A stretch of 40,431 nucleotides of DNA from Treponema sp. GTDB lineage: Bacteria > Spirochaetota > Spirochaetia > Treponematales > Treponemataceae. Of the stretch, positions 18,798-27,511 are shown piece by piece (the stretch's first letter is position 1; each line of letters starts with the position of its first letter). Position numbers and translations under genes: made by a program. Below the pieces are notes generated by a model. That model was given only the letters and a program-made list of their open reading frames with translations, searched no databases and had not been told where the DNA came from. The DNA is taken from the NCBI GenBank assembly GCA_022510925.1, contig JAFLSO010000017.1, forward strand, positions 1 to 40,431. Direction: 5' to 3'.

Positions 18798-19676
18798 ATG
18801 GAAGCGGTTGTGATAGACGGAAAGGAGATAGCGCAGAAAGTCAGGCGGAGCGTGGCCGGAAAAGTTCAGGCGCTTAAGGAGCGGGGCATAAATCCCTGCC
18901 TGGCGGTTATTCTGGTGGGAGAGGACCCCGCGAGCATAAGCTATGTTACCGGAAAGCGCAAGGCTCTGGCGGAGGCGGGCATGCTGGACAAAAGCGTGAG
19001 CCTGCCGGAGAGCGTCACGGAGGATGAGCTTTTAAAGCAGATTGCGGACCTGAACGCTGATTCCTCGGTCCACGGAATTCTTGTGCAGCTTCCGCTGCCC
19101 GGGCACATAAGCGAGCAGAAAGTCATAAACGCCATTTCCCCTGAGAAAGACGTGGACGGTTTTAATCCGGTGAATCTGGGCCGCCTTATGACGGGCGAGA
19201 AAAGCTTTGTTCCGTGCACTCCGGGCGGCATCTGCGTTATGCTCAGGGAGGCGGGAGTGAGGATTGACGGCGCGAATGTGGTCATTGTGGGAAGAAGCAA
19301 CATAGTGGGAAAACCGCTCGACCTGCTTCTGAGCCGGCGCGAATTCAACGCCACGGTGACGCTCTGCCACACTGGAACCAGGAACCTCTCAGACTACACA
19401 AAGAACGCTGACATAGTCATAGCCGCCACGGGGCATCCGCATACTGTCACGCGCGATATGGTAAGGCCCGGCGCATGCGTTATAGACGTGGGCGTGAACC
19501 GTGTTCCGGATTCCGCTAAAAAATCCGGCTTCCGTCTTACTGGCGACACGGACTTTGATGACTTAAGGAGCGTGGCGGGATTCATAACTCCTGTTCCGGG
19601 CGGAGTGGGCCCCATGACAATCGCCATGCTGATGCAGAACACTCTGGAGGCCGCGGAGAATGCCGCTGTCGCTTAG
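18798..19676 (+). CDS. folD: Bifunctional methylene-THF dehydrogenase/cyclohydrolase
   Basis: Cytosolic enzyme of 292 residues that oxidises 5,10-methylene-THF and hydrolyses the product to 10-formyl-THF, the donor used by Fmt (encoded at 36042). Catalytic YxxxK motif is YVTGK (Tyr49, Lys53), the family block LVQLPLPGH and the Rossmann segment VVIVGRSNIVGKPLDLLL are present, as are CTPGG and FITPVPGGVGPMT. Length and motifs are normal for the family. It is divergent from the barrel operon across 157 bases, and folE2 follows 45 bases downstream, so the two folate genes are likely cotranscribed. The ribosome site is weak (GCGGGG, rather far from the ATG). Confidence 0.95.
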   Translation: MEAVVIDGKEIAQKVRRSVAGKVQALKERGINPCLAVILVGEDPASISYVTGKRKALAEAGMLDKSVSLPESVTEDELLKQIADLNADSSVHGILVQLPLPGHISEQKVINAISPEKDVDGFNPVNLGRLMTGEKSFVPCTPGGICVMLREAGVRIDGANVVIVGRSNIVGKPLDLLLSRREFNATVTLCHTGTRNLSDYTKNADIVIAATGHPHTVTRDMVRPGACVIDVGVNRVPDSAKKSGFRLTGDTDFDDLRSVAGFITPVPGGVGPMTIAMLMQNTLEAAENAAVA

Positions 19677-19721
19677 GCGCGGGTTCATGTGTTTCCGCGC
19701 GGCCACAGTCAAGGAAAACTG

Positions 19722-20501
19722 ATGATAGACATACAGAGCACTTCTGACACAAGGGAAATTCCGCTTAAAAAAGTGGGCGTTAAGAACCTGAGGTACCCGG
19801 TAAGCGTAATGGACAAAGAGTGCGGCTCGCAGCGCACCACCGCCAGCGTGGACCTTTTTGTGAACCTGCCGCAGGATTACAAGGGCACGCACATGAGCCG
19901 CTTTGTGGAGGTGTTCCACCGTTACAGCTCGGATCTGGGCATGAAGAGATTTCTTCTGATGCTGGAGGAAATCCGCGAAAACCTTAGCGCGGAGCGTGCG
20001 TTCGGCACCATGGAATTCTCATTCTTCAAGAGAAAAAGGGCGCCTGTGAGCGGGGCCGAGAGCGTGATGGAGTACACGTGCACTTACGAGGGCGAGGTCT
20101 CCGGGGAGTCGCAGAAATTCTTCATCACCATAAAAATTCCTGTGACCACTGTGTGTCCGTGCAGCAAGGCCATAAGCGAGCACGGAGCGCATAATCAGCG
20201 CGGCATGGTCACGGTCAGGCTGCGGAACACAAGCCTTTTCTGGATAGAGGACGTGATAGAGCTGGTGGAGGACTGCGCCAGCTGCGGGCTTTACAGCATA
20301 TTAAAGCGCCCCGACGAGAAATGGGTCACGGAGCGCGCTTACGAGAATCCCCGCTTTGTGGAGGACGTGGTGCGCGAGGTGTGCATAGCGCTTAAGAATT
20401 TCACTAAGTGCGATAAGCCTTTCGCGTGGTTCAGCGTGGAATGCGAGAATTTTGAGAGCATACATAACCACAATGCGTATGCTTACACGGAATCCTTTTA
20501 G
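19722..20501 (+). CDS. folE2: GTP cyclohydrolase IB
   Basis: Enzyme of 259 residues of the GCYH-IB family (FolE2/MptA), opening the imidazole ring of GTP to make 7,8-dihydroneopterin triphosphate, the first step to folate and also used for queuosine. The signature TTVCPCSKAISEHGAHNQRG is seen near residues 142-161, with the active-site Cys (Cys147) and His (His157). Unlike the zinc-dependent FolE, this family accepts other divalent metals and is often used under zinc limitation. Start 19722 is chosen over an in-frame ATG at 19689 because AAGGA (19711-19715) stands 6 bases before it. It lies behind folD in the same direction, which makes a compact folate unit. Confidence 0.95.
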   Translation: MIDIQSTSDTREIPLKKVGVKNLRYPVSVMDKECGSQRTTASVDLFVNLPQDYKGTHMSRFVEVFHRYSSDLGMKRFLLMLEEIRENLSAERAFGTMEFSFFKRKRAPVSGAESVMEYTCTYEGEVSGESQKFFITIKIPVTTVCPCSKAISEHGAHNQRGMVTVRLRNTSLFWIEDVIELVEDCASCGLYSILKRPDEKWVTERAYENPRFVEDVVREVCIALKNFTKCDKPFAWFSVECENFESIHNHNAYAYTESF

Positions 20502-20551
20502 CGGGCCGCCACCAGGTCTGCTCGTGCGGTTCTAGCTCCGCATGGCACGGT

Positions 20552-20580
20552 TTTACTAAACGCGGTTTTTGCGCTAGAAT
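20552..20580 (+). promoter_or_regulatory. Promoter of the YgiQ-like gene, predicted leaderless
   Basis: TTTACT (20552-20557), a 17-base spacer and TAGAAT (20575-20580). The ATG at 20587 is 6 bases after the -10 box. No Shine-Dalgarno sequence precedes it. Confidence 0.55.
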
Positions 20581-20586
20581 TATCCC

Positions 20587-22479
20587 ATGCCCAAAGAATT
20601 TCTAGCGGTTTCACAGGAAGATTTACGCGAGCGCGGTATGGACAGGGTGGACTTTGTTTTTGTGACAGGGGACGCCTATGTGGACCATCCCAGTTTCGCC
20701 GCCGCGCTTCTGGGAAGGCTTCTGGAGGCGAACGGCTACAGCGTGGGCATTCTGGCCCAGCCGGACTGGCATGACGCGGAAAGCTTTAAAGCGCTAGGGG
20801 AGCCGCGCCTTGCTTTTTTGGTAAGCGCCGGTGCCATGGACAGCATGGTCTCTAATTACACCGCCAACAACAAGCCCCGCTCGCAGGACGCTTATTCCCA
20901 CGGCGGCATTGCAGGTCACAGGCCGGACAGGGCTATAATCCGGTATGTCGCAAAAATCCGCGAGGCATATAAAGGCGTGGGCGTGATAATAGGAGGCATA
21001 GAGGCCAGCCTGCGCCGCACCGCGCACTATGATTACTGGTCGGACACTGTAAGGCGCTCCGTGCTTCTGGACAGCAAGGCGGACCTTCTGATGTACGGAA
21101 TGGGCGAGAGGTCAATGCTTGAGATTGCGCGGAGACTCCGCGGGGGCGAGGGCGTCCGGGACATACGCGATGTGCGGGGAACATGCTGGTACACGGGAAA
21201 GGCGCAGGAGCTTCCGCCGTATGAGAGCGCCCTGGGAGAGAGGCCCGCTGACGATGACCGCAGCCTTGGAATTCCGCGCGGGAGAGCGCTCATGCTTCCG
21301 GGCTTTACGGAAATAAGCGGTCAGTCGCCTGAGGGCATGGAGCTTTTCGCGCGCTCATATCTGGTCCAGGAGCGTAACACCGACCCGGTGAGCGCGCACG
21401 TCCTTATAGAGCCGTCAGAGGAGCGCTATGTGGTGCAGATGCCGCCGGCGCTCCCGCTTACCACAGAGGAATTCGACTCCATTTATGATCTGCCTTTTAC
21501 GCGCAGATGGCATCCCATGTATGACGTTCCCGCCGCTAACGGAAAGACTGGAGTGCCCGCGCTGAGCGAGGTTAAATTCAGCCTAACAAGCTCACGTGGA
21601 TGTTTCGGCGCGTGCAGTTTCTGTGCCATCGCCTTTCATCAGGGAAGGCGCATTCAGGCGCGGAGCAAGGGGAGCCTTTTGCGCGAGGCGGAAAGCCTTA
21701 CGCATGAGAAAGATTTTAAAGGCTACATTCACGATGTGGGAGGACCCACCGCAAATTTCAGGCATGACGCGTGCGCCGCGCAGAAAGAGAGGGGAGCCTG
21801 CCCGGACAAAGACTGCCTTGGAACCAAACCGTGCCCTGCCGTCCGTGTGAGCCACTCCGAGTATCTGGACATTTTGAGGGACATGCGCAGGATTCCCGGC
21901 ATAAAAAAAGTCTTTGTCCGCAGCGGAATACGTTTCGATTATCTTATGATGGACAGTGACAGGACTTTTTTGCGGGAGCTTTGCGAGCATCATATAAGCG
22001 GCCAGCTTAAAGTGGCGCCGGAGCATGTGAGCGACAAAGTCCTCTCTCTTATGAGAAAAAGCACGCACCAGATTTATGAGAATTTCGCGGAGGAATATAA
22101 AAGGACGAACGAAAGCCTTAAAAAGAGGCAGTATCTGGTTCCGTATTATATTGCGGGGCATCCCGGCGCGGGTCTGGAGGAGGCTCTGGAGACGGCCGTC
22201 TATCTTAAAAAAACAGGATTCGTTCCTGAGCAGGTGCAGGATTTTTATCCCACTCCCGGAACGCTCGCCACGTGCATGTATTACACGGGGCTGAATCCGC
22301 ACGAGCGCGAGGCGGACGGCTCCATGAAAACAGTTTATGTGGCGCGCGGCGCGAATGAGAGGAGACTGCAGCGCGCCCTGCTGCAGTTTAATCAGGCGCA
22401 GAACAAGCCGTTGGTAATCAGGGCGCTTAAAAAACTGGGCCGCATGGATATGATGGCCGTGCTTTATCCGCGCAAATGA
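20587..22479 (+). CDS. ygiQ: YgiQ-family radical SAM protein
   Basis: Protein of 630 residues of the YgiQ/UPF0313 family. The N-terminal half carries the family blocks VDFVFVTGDAYVDHPSFAAA and IIGGIEASLRRTAHYDYW; the radical SAM core holds the 4Fe-4S cysteines as CFGACSFC (Cys339, Cys343, Cys346), a C-x3-C-x2-C set. A second Cys-rich stretch, CAAQKERGACPDKDCLGTKPC, is also typical of this family and may bind another metal centre. The C-terminal block FVPEQVQDFYPTPGT is conserved. Its exact reaction is not known. Length is slightly below that of E. coli YgiQ. It ends 3 bases from the convergent permease gene. It has its own, probably leaderless, promoter. Confidence 0.92.
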   Translation: MPKEFLAVSQEDLRERGMDRVDFVFVTGDAYVDHPSFAAALLGRLLEANGYSVGILAQPDWHDAESFKALGEPRLAFLVSAGAMDSMVSNYTANNKPRSQDAYSHGGIAGHRPDRAIIRYVAKIREAYKGVGVIIGGIEASLRRTAHYDYWSDTVRRSVLLDSKADLLMYGMGERSMLEIARRLRGGEGVRDIRDVRGTCWYTGKAQELPPYESALGERPADDDRSLGIPRGRALMLPGFTEISGQSPEGMELFARSYLVQERNTDPVSAHVLIEPSEERYVVQMPPALPLTTEEFDSIYDLPFTRRWHPMYDVPAANGKTGVPALSEVKFSLTSSRGCFGACSFCAIAFHQGRRIQARSKGSLLREAESLTHEKDFKGYIHDVGGPTANFRHDACAAQKERGACPDKDCLGTKPCPAVRVSHSEYLDILRDMRRIPGIKKVFVRSGIRFDYLMMDSDRTFLRELCEHHISGQLKVAPEHVSDKVLSLMRKSTHQIYENFAEEYKRTNESLKKRQYLVPYYIAGHPGAGLEEALETAVYLKKTGFVPEQVQDFYPTPGTLATCMYYTGLNPHEREADGSMKTVYVARGANERRLQRALLQFNQAQNKPLVIRALKKLGRMDMMAVLYPRK

Positions 22480-22482
22480 GCT

Positions 22483-23838
22483 CTACGCCCACAAAAGCCA
22501 CAGCACCGCTGCCGCCACCGCCGTGGTTATGATGGTGAACGGAACGCCTATTTTGATCCACTGCGAGAATCTGAACGGATGGCCTTCTTTCTTTACTATT
22601 CCCATGGTGACTATGTTAGCGCTTGCGCCGAACGGCGTAAGGTTTCCTCCCAGGCAGCTTCCCACCAGAAGCGCGAACATCAGCAGCTCGGACTTTATGC
22701 CCATCTGCGCCGCCATGGACCCTGCCACAGGAAGCATCGCTATGATGTAAGGAACGTTGTCCACGAATCCGCTTATAAGGATGGACACCACAAGGATTAT
22801 GATGAATCCCGCGAAAACGGAGCCGCCGGTAATCCGCGCAAGAAAAGACGCGAAGTCATTCAGAAGGCCCGTCTCCCGTATGCCGCCTATCACCACGAAA
22901 ATTCCCATAAGGAAGAATATCGTCTCCCAGTCCAGCTCTTTTATGAGGCCCCAGGTCTCCGCGCCGGATTTTTTCTGCATCACCCTGTACCAGATAATTC
23001 CCAGAATGCCCAGCGCAAAAACAAAAAGCCCGCTGAGATATTCAAAGCTTATGTGTATGAACGATATTCCCGCCAGTCCCAGAATCATAATCAGAAGAAG
23101 GATGAACGGAAACCATGAGAGCACGTCGCTTCTGTCCATGTCGATTTTATTTTTTCCGTTTTTCGCGAAGAAGAAATAAAAGAACACGCAGCCCGCAATC
23201 ATGCCCGACTGTATTATGAAGAAGATGGACGGAGTGCCGTCATGTATGAAGAAGTCGTTGAAATTGTAGCCGGCATAGCTTGCGAAAATCATTGATGGCG
23301 GATCTCCCACCAAAGTGGCGGTGCCCTCCAGGTTGCTCATGACGGCCAGCCCCATCATAAAAAGCGTGGGGTTGATTTTAAGCTTAGCGCACAGTGCGAG
23401 CGCTATGGGCGCCATGACCAGTACGGTGGCCACGTTCTCCACAAAGATGGATATTATTCCCGTCATGGCCAGAATCGCGACCATCGCAAGGCCAGTGTTG
23501 CGGCTCTTTGATATAATCGCATCCGCCATGCGCGCGGGCGCTTTTGAATAGATGAAGAGGGCGGCTATAATCATGCTCCCTAAATAAATCAGAAGCACAT
23601 TCCAGTTTATTATGTCGGCGAAAGAATGCGTCAGCGAGTACCAGTGCGCGGGCGATGCGCTCTCCCTTGCCATTATGTCCTCAGGCAGAATGAAAACTTT
23701 TCCGGGAAAAATCATTCCCAGGACAATGACAATGAAAGCCGCGGCGCTTGTGAACCAGACTTTCTTATCCTGAAAGGCAATCACCAGAGCATACATGACC
23801 ACAGCTACGGCAAGAACAATCCACTTCATGTTTTCCAT
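22483..23838 (-). CDS. ArsB/NhaD-type ion permease
   Basis: Inner-membrane transporter of 451 residues with about eleven hydrophobic helices. The motifs ENVATVLVMAPIALAL and SGFVDNVPYIIAMLPV are the paired re-entrant signatures of the ion-transporter superfamily that includes ArsB, NhaD and citrate carriers, and SNLEGTATLVGDPPSMI and GGNLTPFGASANIV are the matching conserved loops. Substrate cannot be told: sodium/proton exchange, arsenite or dicarboxylate are possible. No ars genes are near. The start is set at ATG 23838 (MENMKW), not an earlier in-frame codon, because a promoter ends 7 bases before it. Confidence 0.85.
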   Translation of the reverse strand: MENMKWIVLAVAVVMYALVIAFQDKKVWFTSAAAFIVIVLGMIFPGKVFILPEDIMARESASPAHWYSLTHSFADIINWNVLLIYLGSMIIAALFIYSKAPARMADAIISKSRNTGLAMVAILAMTGIISIFVENVATVLVMAPIALALCAKLKINPTLFMMGLAVMSNLEGTATLVGDPPSMIFASYAGYNFNDFFIHDGTPSIFFIIQSGMIAGCVFFYFFFAKNGKNKIDMDRSDVLSWFPFILLLIMILGLAGISFIHISFEYLSGLFVFALGILGIIWYRVMQKKSGAETWGLIKELDWETIFFLMGIFVVIGGIRETGLLNDFASFLARITGGSVFAGFIIILVVSILISGFVDNVPYIIAMLPVAGSMAAQMGIKSELLMFALLVGSCLGGNLTPFGASANIVTMGIVKKEGHPFRFSQWIKIGVPFTIITTAVAAAVLWLLWA

Positions 23839-23845
23839 GCCGCAT

Positions 23846-23874
23846 AGTTTACTGTTTGAAAAGTTAAGCGTCAA
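23846..23874 (-). promoter_or_regulatory. Promoter of the permease gene, predicted leaderless
   Basis: On the minus strand TTGACG (23874-23869), 17-base spacer, TAAACT (23851-23846), then 7 bases to ATG 23838. This is the strongest -35 box of the leaderless set, and no ribosome site fits in the remaining gap. Confidence 0.65.
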
Positions 23875-23927
23875 GTTTTGAGACTTTCATGGCTAAGCTC
23901 AAGCGGCCCTTCATGAAAGACAGGGAT

Positions 23928-26039
23928 TCACTTGAAGTACCGCGCGGTCAGTGCGTCCGCCAGAGTCTGCGCCTTGCGGAATGTCTGTAGAATCAGCGGG
24001 ACCACCAGTGAAATCATTGCGCTCAGTTTTCTGAGGCCTTTCTTTTTGCCTAGTGCTCCACGTATCAGCTGCGTCTTTATTATGCCCAGAAGCTCGTCCA
24101 GCAGAAGAGGAACGAATCTGAAAAAAATTCCCGCCACCAGAACCAGATAGTGCGCCGGGATTTTAATGAGTGTCAGCGGCTTTAAAAATGCGGAGAGACC
24201 GTCCATGATTTGCCGCTCGCTTGTGGTGAACAAAAAAGTCCCCGTGCAGAAAATCAGGGAGACGCTTCTGAGGAAAGCCCTGGCAAGCAGAAGAATTTTT
24301 CTGTCAGTAAGAAACAGTGTTCCCCAGGACCAGATTATTTTGTCGCCGTCAAGGGGCGGGAACAGTGTGAGCTCCAGAATCATAAAGATTAGAATCCACG
24401 GAAAAAGCTTCCACAGCGCGTAAAGAGGTTTCCTGAGCGGATAGCGGGCCAAGAGAGCGTAAAGCACGGATATGCCGGCTGCCGCGGCGCACAGGTAAAA
24501 AGGCTGCGCGCACACGGAAAAAACCGCCAGCGTAAGGAACAGCATGAATTTTACTACGGATGGCAGGACGCTCACGGGTGACTTTGGAATCTCCGCGGGC
24601 GCCATGAATGAATTTGCCGCCCGCCCTATGTTCTTTAGAATCGCGCCGTTTTTAAATGGCTCAAGTTTTTTAAGGGAATCATCCTCTGCGTTTTGAAACC
24701 GCCGCCCGCTCCCTCCGTCAGAAAGCTCGCTCCAGTCCAGATGAAAATCCGCTATCATCGCTTCCTGCGGACGGTGCGTGCTGAACAGGACGGTCTTCCC
24801 CTCATCCGCAAGACCCCGCAATGTGCCGAGCACTATGTTGCGTGACTCTGAGTCCAGCGCGGATGTAGGCTCGTCGAAAATAAGGATGTCGCTTCCCAGC
24901 GCGATTATGCCTGCCAGTGAGAGCTTCCGTTTCTCTCCGCCTGAAAGATGGAACGTGGCTCTGTCCGCGAAAGTTTCATACGGAAGCCCTGCTTTCTCCA
25001 TGGAGTCCTTTACGCGCGCCACCAAATCTTTTCCCGAAAGGCCGGAGTTTTTTGGACCGAACGCCACGTCGTCTGCGGCGCACGGCTCGAACAGCGCGGC
25101 ATCGCTTTCCTGCAGCGCCAGCGCGGGGCGGCTTACCGCGCGTATGGTTCCGCCGGAGCATTCTTTTAATCCCGCCAGGCACTCGAACAGCGTGCTTTTC
25201 CCGCAGCCGCTCGGCCCCGTTATGGCGGTGAGAGTTCCTTTTTTCAGTGAGAATGAAATCCCGGAGAGCACGGGCCGCTCCGGATAGCTGAAAGATATAT
25301 TCTCCACGCTCAGTGTCACGGGAGAGTCTTCGGCCGGAGGCTCTCTGCCCCGTACATTTATGGGCGCAAAAATTTTCTGCGTTAAGTCCGGGCGGCTCAT
25401 GAAATCCGTCTGCGGGCCGTCAAATATGATTCGCCCCTCGTCCAGCGCCAAGATTCTTTTGGCACGGAGCGCCTCGTCCAGGTCGTGCGTTACGTGAATT
25501 ATCGTATGCCCGCGGGCGTTCCACTGGCTTATGAATTTAACCAGCTCTGTCCGTGCGCCGGGATCCAGCATGGCGGTAACTTCGTCCAGTATGAGCATGT
25601 CCGGGAACAGCGCCAGAATCCCGCTGAAGGCGAGCCGCTGCGTCTGCCCCAAGGAAAGCTCGAATGTCCTGGAGGCCGCCCTGTCCGCCATTCCCACCAC
25701 TGAAAGGCATTCTATGGTGCGCAGCTCTATCTCTCCGCGCGACATGCTCAGGTTCTGCGGGCCGAACGCCGTGTCCCTCTCCACTACGCCCGCTATGATT
25801 TGCTCTTTGGGCTGCTGGAACACTATTCCGGGAAGCACGTCATCCTCCAGGTCCAGGCTGCCTTCCGTGGGATGCATGAAGCCCGCGATCATTCTGGCCA
25901 GCGTGCTTTTCCCCGAGCCGTTTGCGCCCACAAGCGCTATGTACTCTCCCGCCTGCACGGAAAAACTCACGTCCCTTAAAGCCTGCTCAGATTTCTGCGG
26001 ATAGCTAAAACTTACGCCATGTAATGCGAGCTGCTGCAT
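23928..26039 (-). CDS. ECF transporter module: EcfA-EcfA-EcfT in one chain
   Basis: Protein of about 703 residues joining three parts of an energy-coupling-factor vitamin/metal importer. First ATPase: Walker A GANGSGKST (38-46), signature LSLGQ, Walker B DMLILDEVTAMLD. Second ATPase from about 240: Walker A GPSGCGKST, signature LSGGEKRK, Walker B DILIFDEPTSALD. From about 500 to the end come membrane helices and the EcfT coupling region (FFRFVPLLLDELLGIIKTQLIRGAL and a late ADALTARYF). In most bacteria these are three separate proteins. No S-component is encoded nearby, so the substrate is unknown; a shared (group II) module serving several S-components is likely. The ATG at 26039 is preferred over a TTG at 26054, which lies upstream of the predicted transcript start. 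Confidence 0.88.
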   Translation of the reverse strand: MQQLALHGVSFSYPQKSEQALRDVSFSVQAGEYIALVGANGSGKSTLARMIAGFMHPTEGSLDLEDDVLPGIVFQQPKEQIIAGVVERDTAFGPQNLSMSRGEIELRTIECLSVVGMADRAASRTFELSLGQTQRLAFSGILALFPDMLILDEVTAMLDPGARTELVKFISQWNARGHTIIHVTHDLDEALRAKRILALDEGRIIFDGPQTDFMSRPDLTQKIFAPINVRGREPPAEDSPVTLSVENISFSYPERPVLSGISFSLKKGTLTAITGPSGCGKSTLFECLAGLKECSGGTIRAVSRPALALQESDAALFEPCAADDVAFGPKNSGLSGKDLVARVKDSMEKAGLPYETFADRATFHLSGGEKRKLSLAGIIALGSDILIFDEPTSALDSESRNIVLGTLRGLADEGKTVLFSTHRPQEAMIADFHLDWSELSDGGSGRRFQNAEDDSLKKLEPFKNGAILKNIGRAANSFMAPAEIPKSPVSVLPSVVKFMLFLTLAVFSVCAQPFYLCAAAAGISVLYALLARYPLRKPLYALWKLFPWILIFMILELTLFPPLDGDKIIWSWGTLFLTDRKILLLARAFLRSVSLIFCTGTFLFTTSERQIMDGLSAFLKPLTLIKIPAHYLVLVAGIFFRFVPLLLDELLGIIKTQLIRGALGKKKGLRKLSAMISLVVPLILQTFRKAQTLADALTARYFK

Positions 26040-26044
26040 GACGC

Positions 26045-26073
26045 ATTCTAGCAACTTTAATAAATATTGTAAA
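26045..26073 (-). promoter_or_regulatory. Promoter of the ECF gene, sharing its -35 box with hisA
   Basis: On the minus strand TTTACA (26073-26068), 17-base spacer and TAGAAT (26050-26045) with an extended TG before it. The ATG at 26039 lies 5 bases after the -10 box. The -35 box overlaps the plus-strand -35 box of the histidine gene by five bases. Confidence 0.65.
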
Positions 26074-26095
26074 TTAAAAACATTTTTGCTAAACT
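26067..26095 (+). promoter_or_regulatory. Promoter of the hisA fusion gene, predicted leaderless
   Basis: TTGTAA (26067-26072), 17-base spacer, extended TG and TAAACT (26090-26095). ATG 26102 lies 6 bases after the -10 box. No ribosome site is present. Confidence 0.65.
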
Positions 26096-26101
26096 GAGCG
26101 C

Positions 26102-27403
26102 ATGGTAATCTCCTCTATAGATTTAAAAGACGGACATGTGGTTCAGCTCAAGAACGGAAAGGATTTGATTTTACAGCGCGATGACGCGGATGAGCTCATA
26201 AAAGATTTTGATACTTACGGAGAGGTCGCGGTCATAGATTTGGACGCGGCGCTCGGAAACACTGACGGGCAGGGCGGCACCAAGAATACGGAGCTTTTAA
26301 AATCCCTTCTGCGCAGGGGAAACGTGCGTGTGGGCGGCGGAATCCGCAGCATAAAAAAAGCCAGGGAGCTTATTTCTTTAGGCGCGGAGAAAGTTATCAT
26401 AGGAAGCGCCGCATGGAATCCTTCTCCGAAAGACGGAGAGAGCGTGCTGAACGTTCCGTTTCTGGAAGAGCTTGGCAGCGCTATAGGAAAGCAGAGGATT
26501 ATAATTTCCGTGGACGCTATAAACGGAAAAATCGCCGTGCGCGGATGGACCGAGACCATAAATGTGTCTTTGATAGAGGGCGCCAGGGAAGCGGAGAAAT
26601 ACGCGGGCGAGCTGCTGTTCACGTGCGTGGAGAAAGAAGGCTGCATGCAGGGAACCGACCTGGAGCAGGTTAGGGCGCTGCGTAATGCCGTGGGCTGCCG
26701 TGTTGTGGCCGCGGGGGGAGTCAACTCTCTGGAGCAGATTGAGGAGCTTGAGCGGCTCGGATGCGATGTGCAGCTTGGAATGGCGCTTTATACCGGGGCA
26801 GTGAGCTTAAAGGACGCGTTCATAAAATGCATTGACTGGAAAAAGACAGGCGGCCTTGTTCCCGTAATCGCACAGAGCGTGAGCGGCGAGGTGCTGATGC
26901 TGGGCTACGCGAATGCCGCCGCGCTAGAAAAAACTTTTGAGACCAGGAAGCTCACTTTTTTCAGCAGGACACGCTCCGCGCTCTGGACCAAGGGCGAGAC
27001 GAGCGGACATTTTCTTTCCGTTCAGAAAATGCGCGCTGACTGCGACAGGGACACCGTGCTGGCCACGGTGATTCCTAATGGCGGCACATGCCACACAGGA
27101 AGCTGGACATGCTTCGGCTCAGACCCTGATGAGAAAAGCTCCATGGAAAGGCTTTACGGAATTATAAGCGAGCGTTTTAAAAATCCGTCTCCGGGAAGCT
27201 ACACCGCCACCCTGAACGATAAGCGCGTGCGCGAGAAAATCATGGAGGAGGCCGAGGAGCTCACCGAGGACGCGCAGACCCGTGAGGACTTTATCTGGGA
27301 GACCGCGGATTTGCTTTATTTTGTGAGCGTCCTTATGTTCAGGCAGGGCATAACATGGCAGGACGTGCATGACGAGCTGGACAGGCGCCATAAAGAAAAA
27401 TAG
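26102..27403 (+). CDS. hisA-hisIE: HisA-HisI-HisE fusion of histidine biosynthesis
   Basis: One chain of 433 residues covering three steps. Residues 1 to about 240 are HisA (ProFAR isomerase), a TIM barrel with catalytic Asp7 (SIDLKDG) and Asp138 (SVDAINGK), and VRVGGGIRS and AVRGWTE as HisA rather than HisF marks. About 246-345 is HisI (PRA-cyclohydrolase) with WTKGETSGH, DCDRD and CHTGSWTCF metal and substrate residues. About 350-433 is HisE (PRA-PP pyrophosphatase) with EKIMEEAEEL and WETADLLYF. The domains are those for HisE, then HisI, then HisA, so one protein would carry three consecutive reactions. HisI-HisE fusions are common; HisA in front is not something I know as usual. HisD is encoded 6.7 kb away. 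Confidence 0.92.
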   Translation: MVISSIDLKDGHVVQLKNGKDLILQRDDADELIKDFDTYGEVAVIDLDAALGNTDGQGGTKNTELLKSLLRRGNVRVGGGIRSIKKARELISLGAEKVIIGSAAWNPSPKDGESVLNVPFLEELGSAIGKQRIIISVDAINGKIAVRGWTETINVSLIEGAREAEKYAGELLFTCVEKEGCMQGTDLEQVRALRNAVGCRVVAAGGVNSLEQIEELERLGCDVQLGMALYTGAVSLKDAFIKCIDWKKTGGLVPVIAQSVSGEVLMLGYANAAALEKTFETRKLTFFSRTRSALWTKGETSGHFLSVQKMRADCDRDTVLATVIPNGGTCHTGSWTCFGSDPDEKSSMERLYGIISERFKNPSPGSYTATLNDKRVREKIMEEAEELTEDAQTREDFIWETADLLYFVSVLMFRQGITWQDVHDELDRRHKEK

Positions 27404-27511
27404 CATACCCATACCAAGCTCAGGTATATACTAAATCCGGGTCCTCGCTCATATTGACTAAATTCAGTTTTTTATATCTGCGGCCGCACAGTCTCTAAAA
27501 TCCCTGTATTG

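Noticed and set aside
19681-19721. Earlier ATG at 19689 as the folE2 start
   Set aside because: There is no ribosome site before it, and the added residues are not typical of the family; AAGGA before 19722 is clear.
27454-27478. TTGACT and TATATC as a promoter downstream of hisA-IE
   Set aside because: The spacer is only 13 bases, too short for sigma-70 binding.
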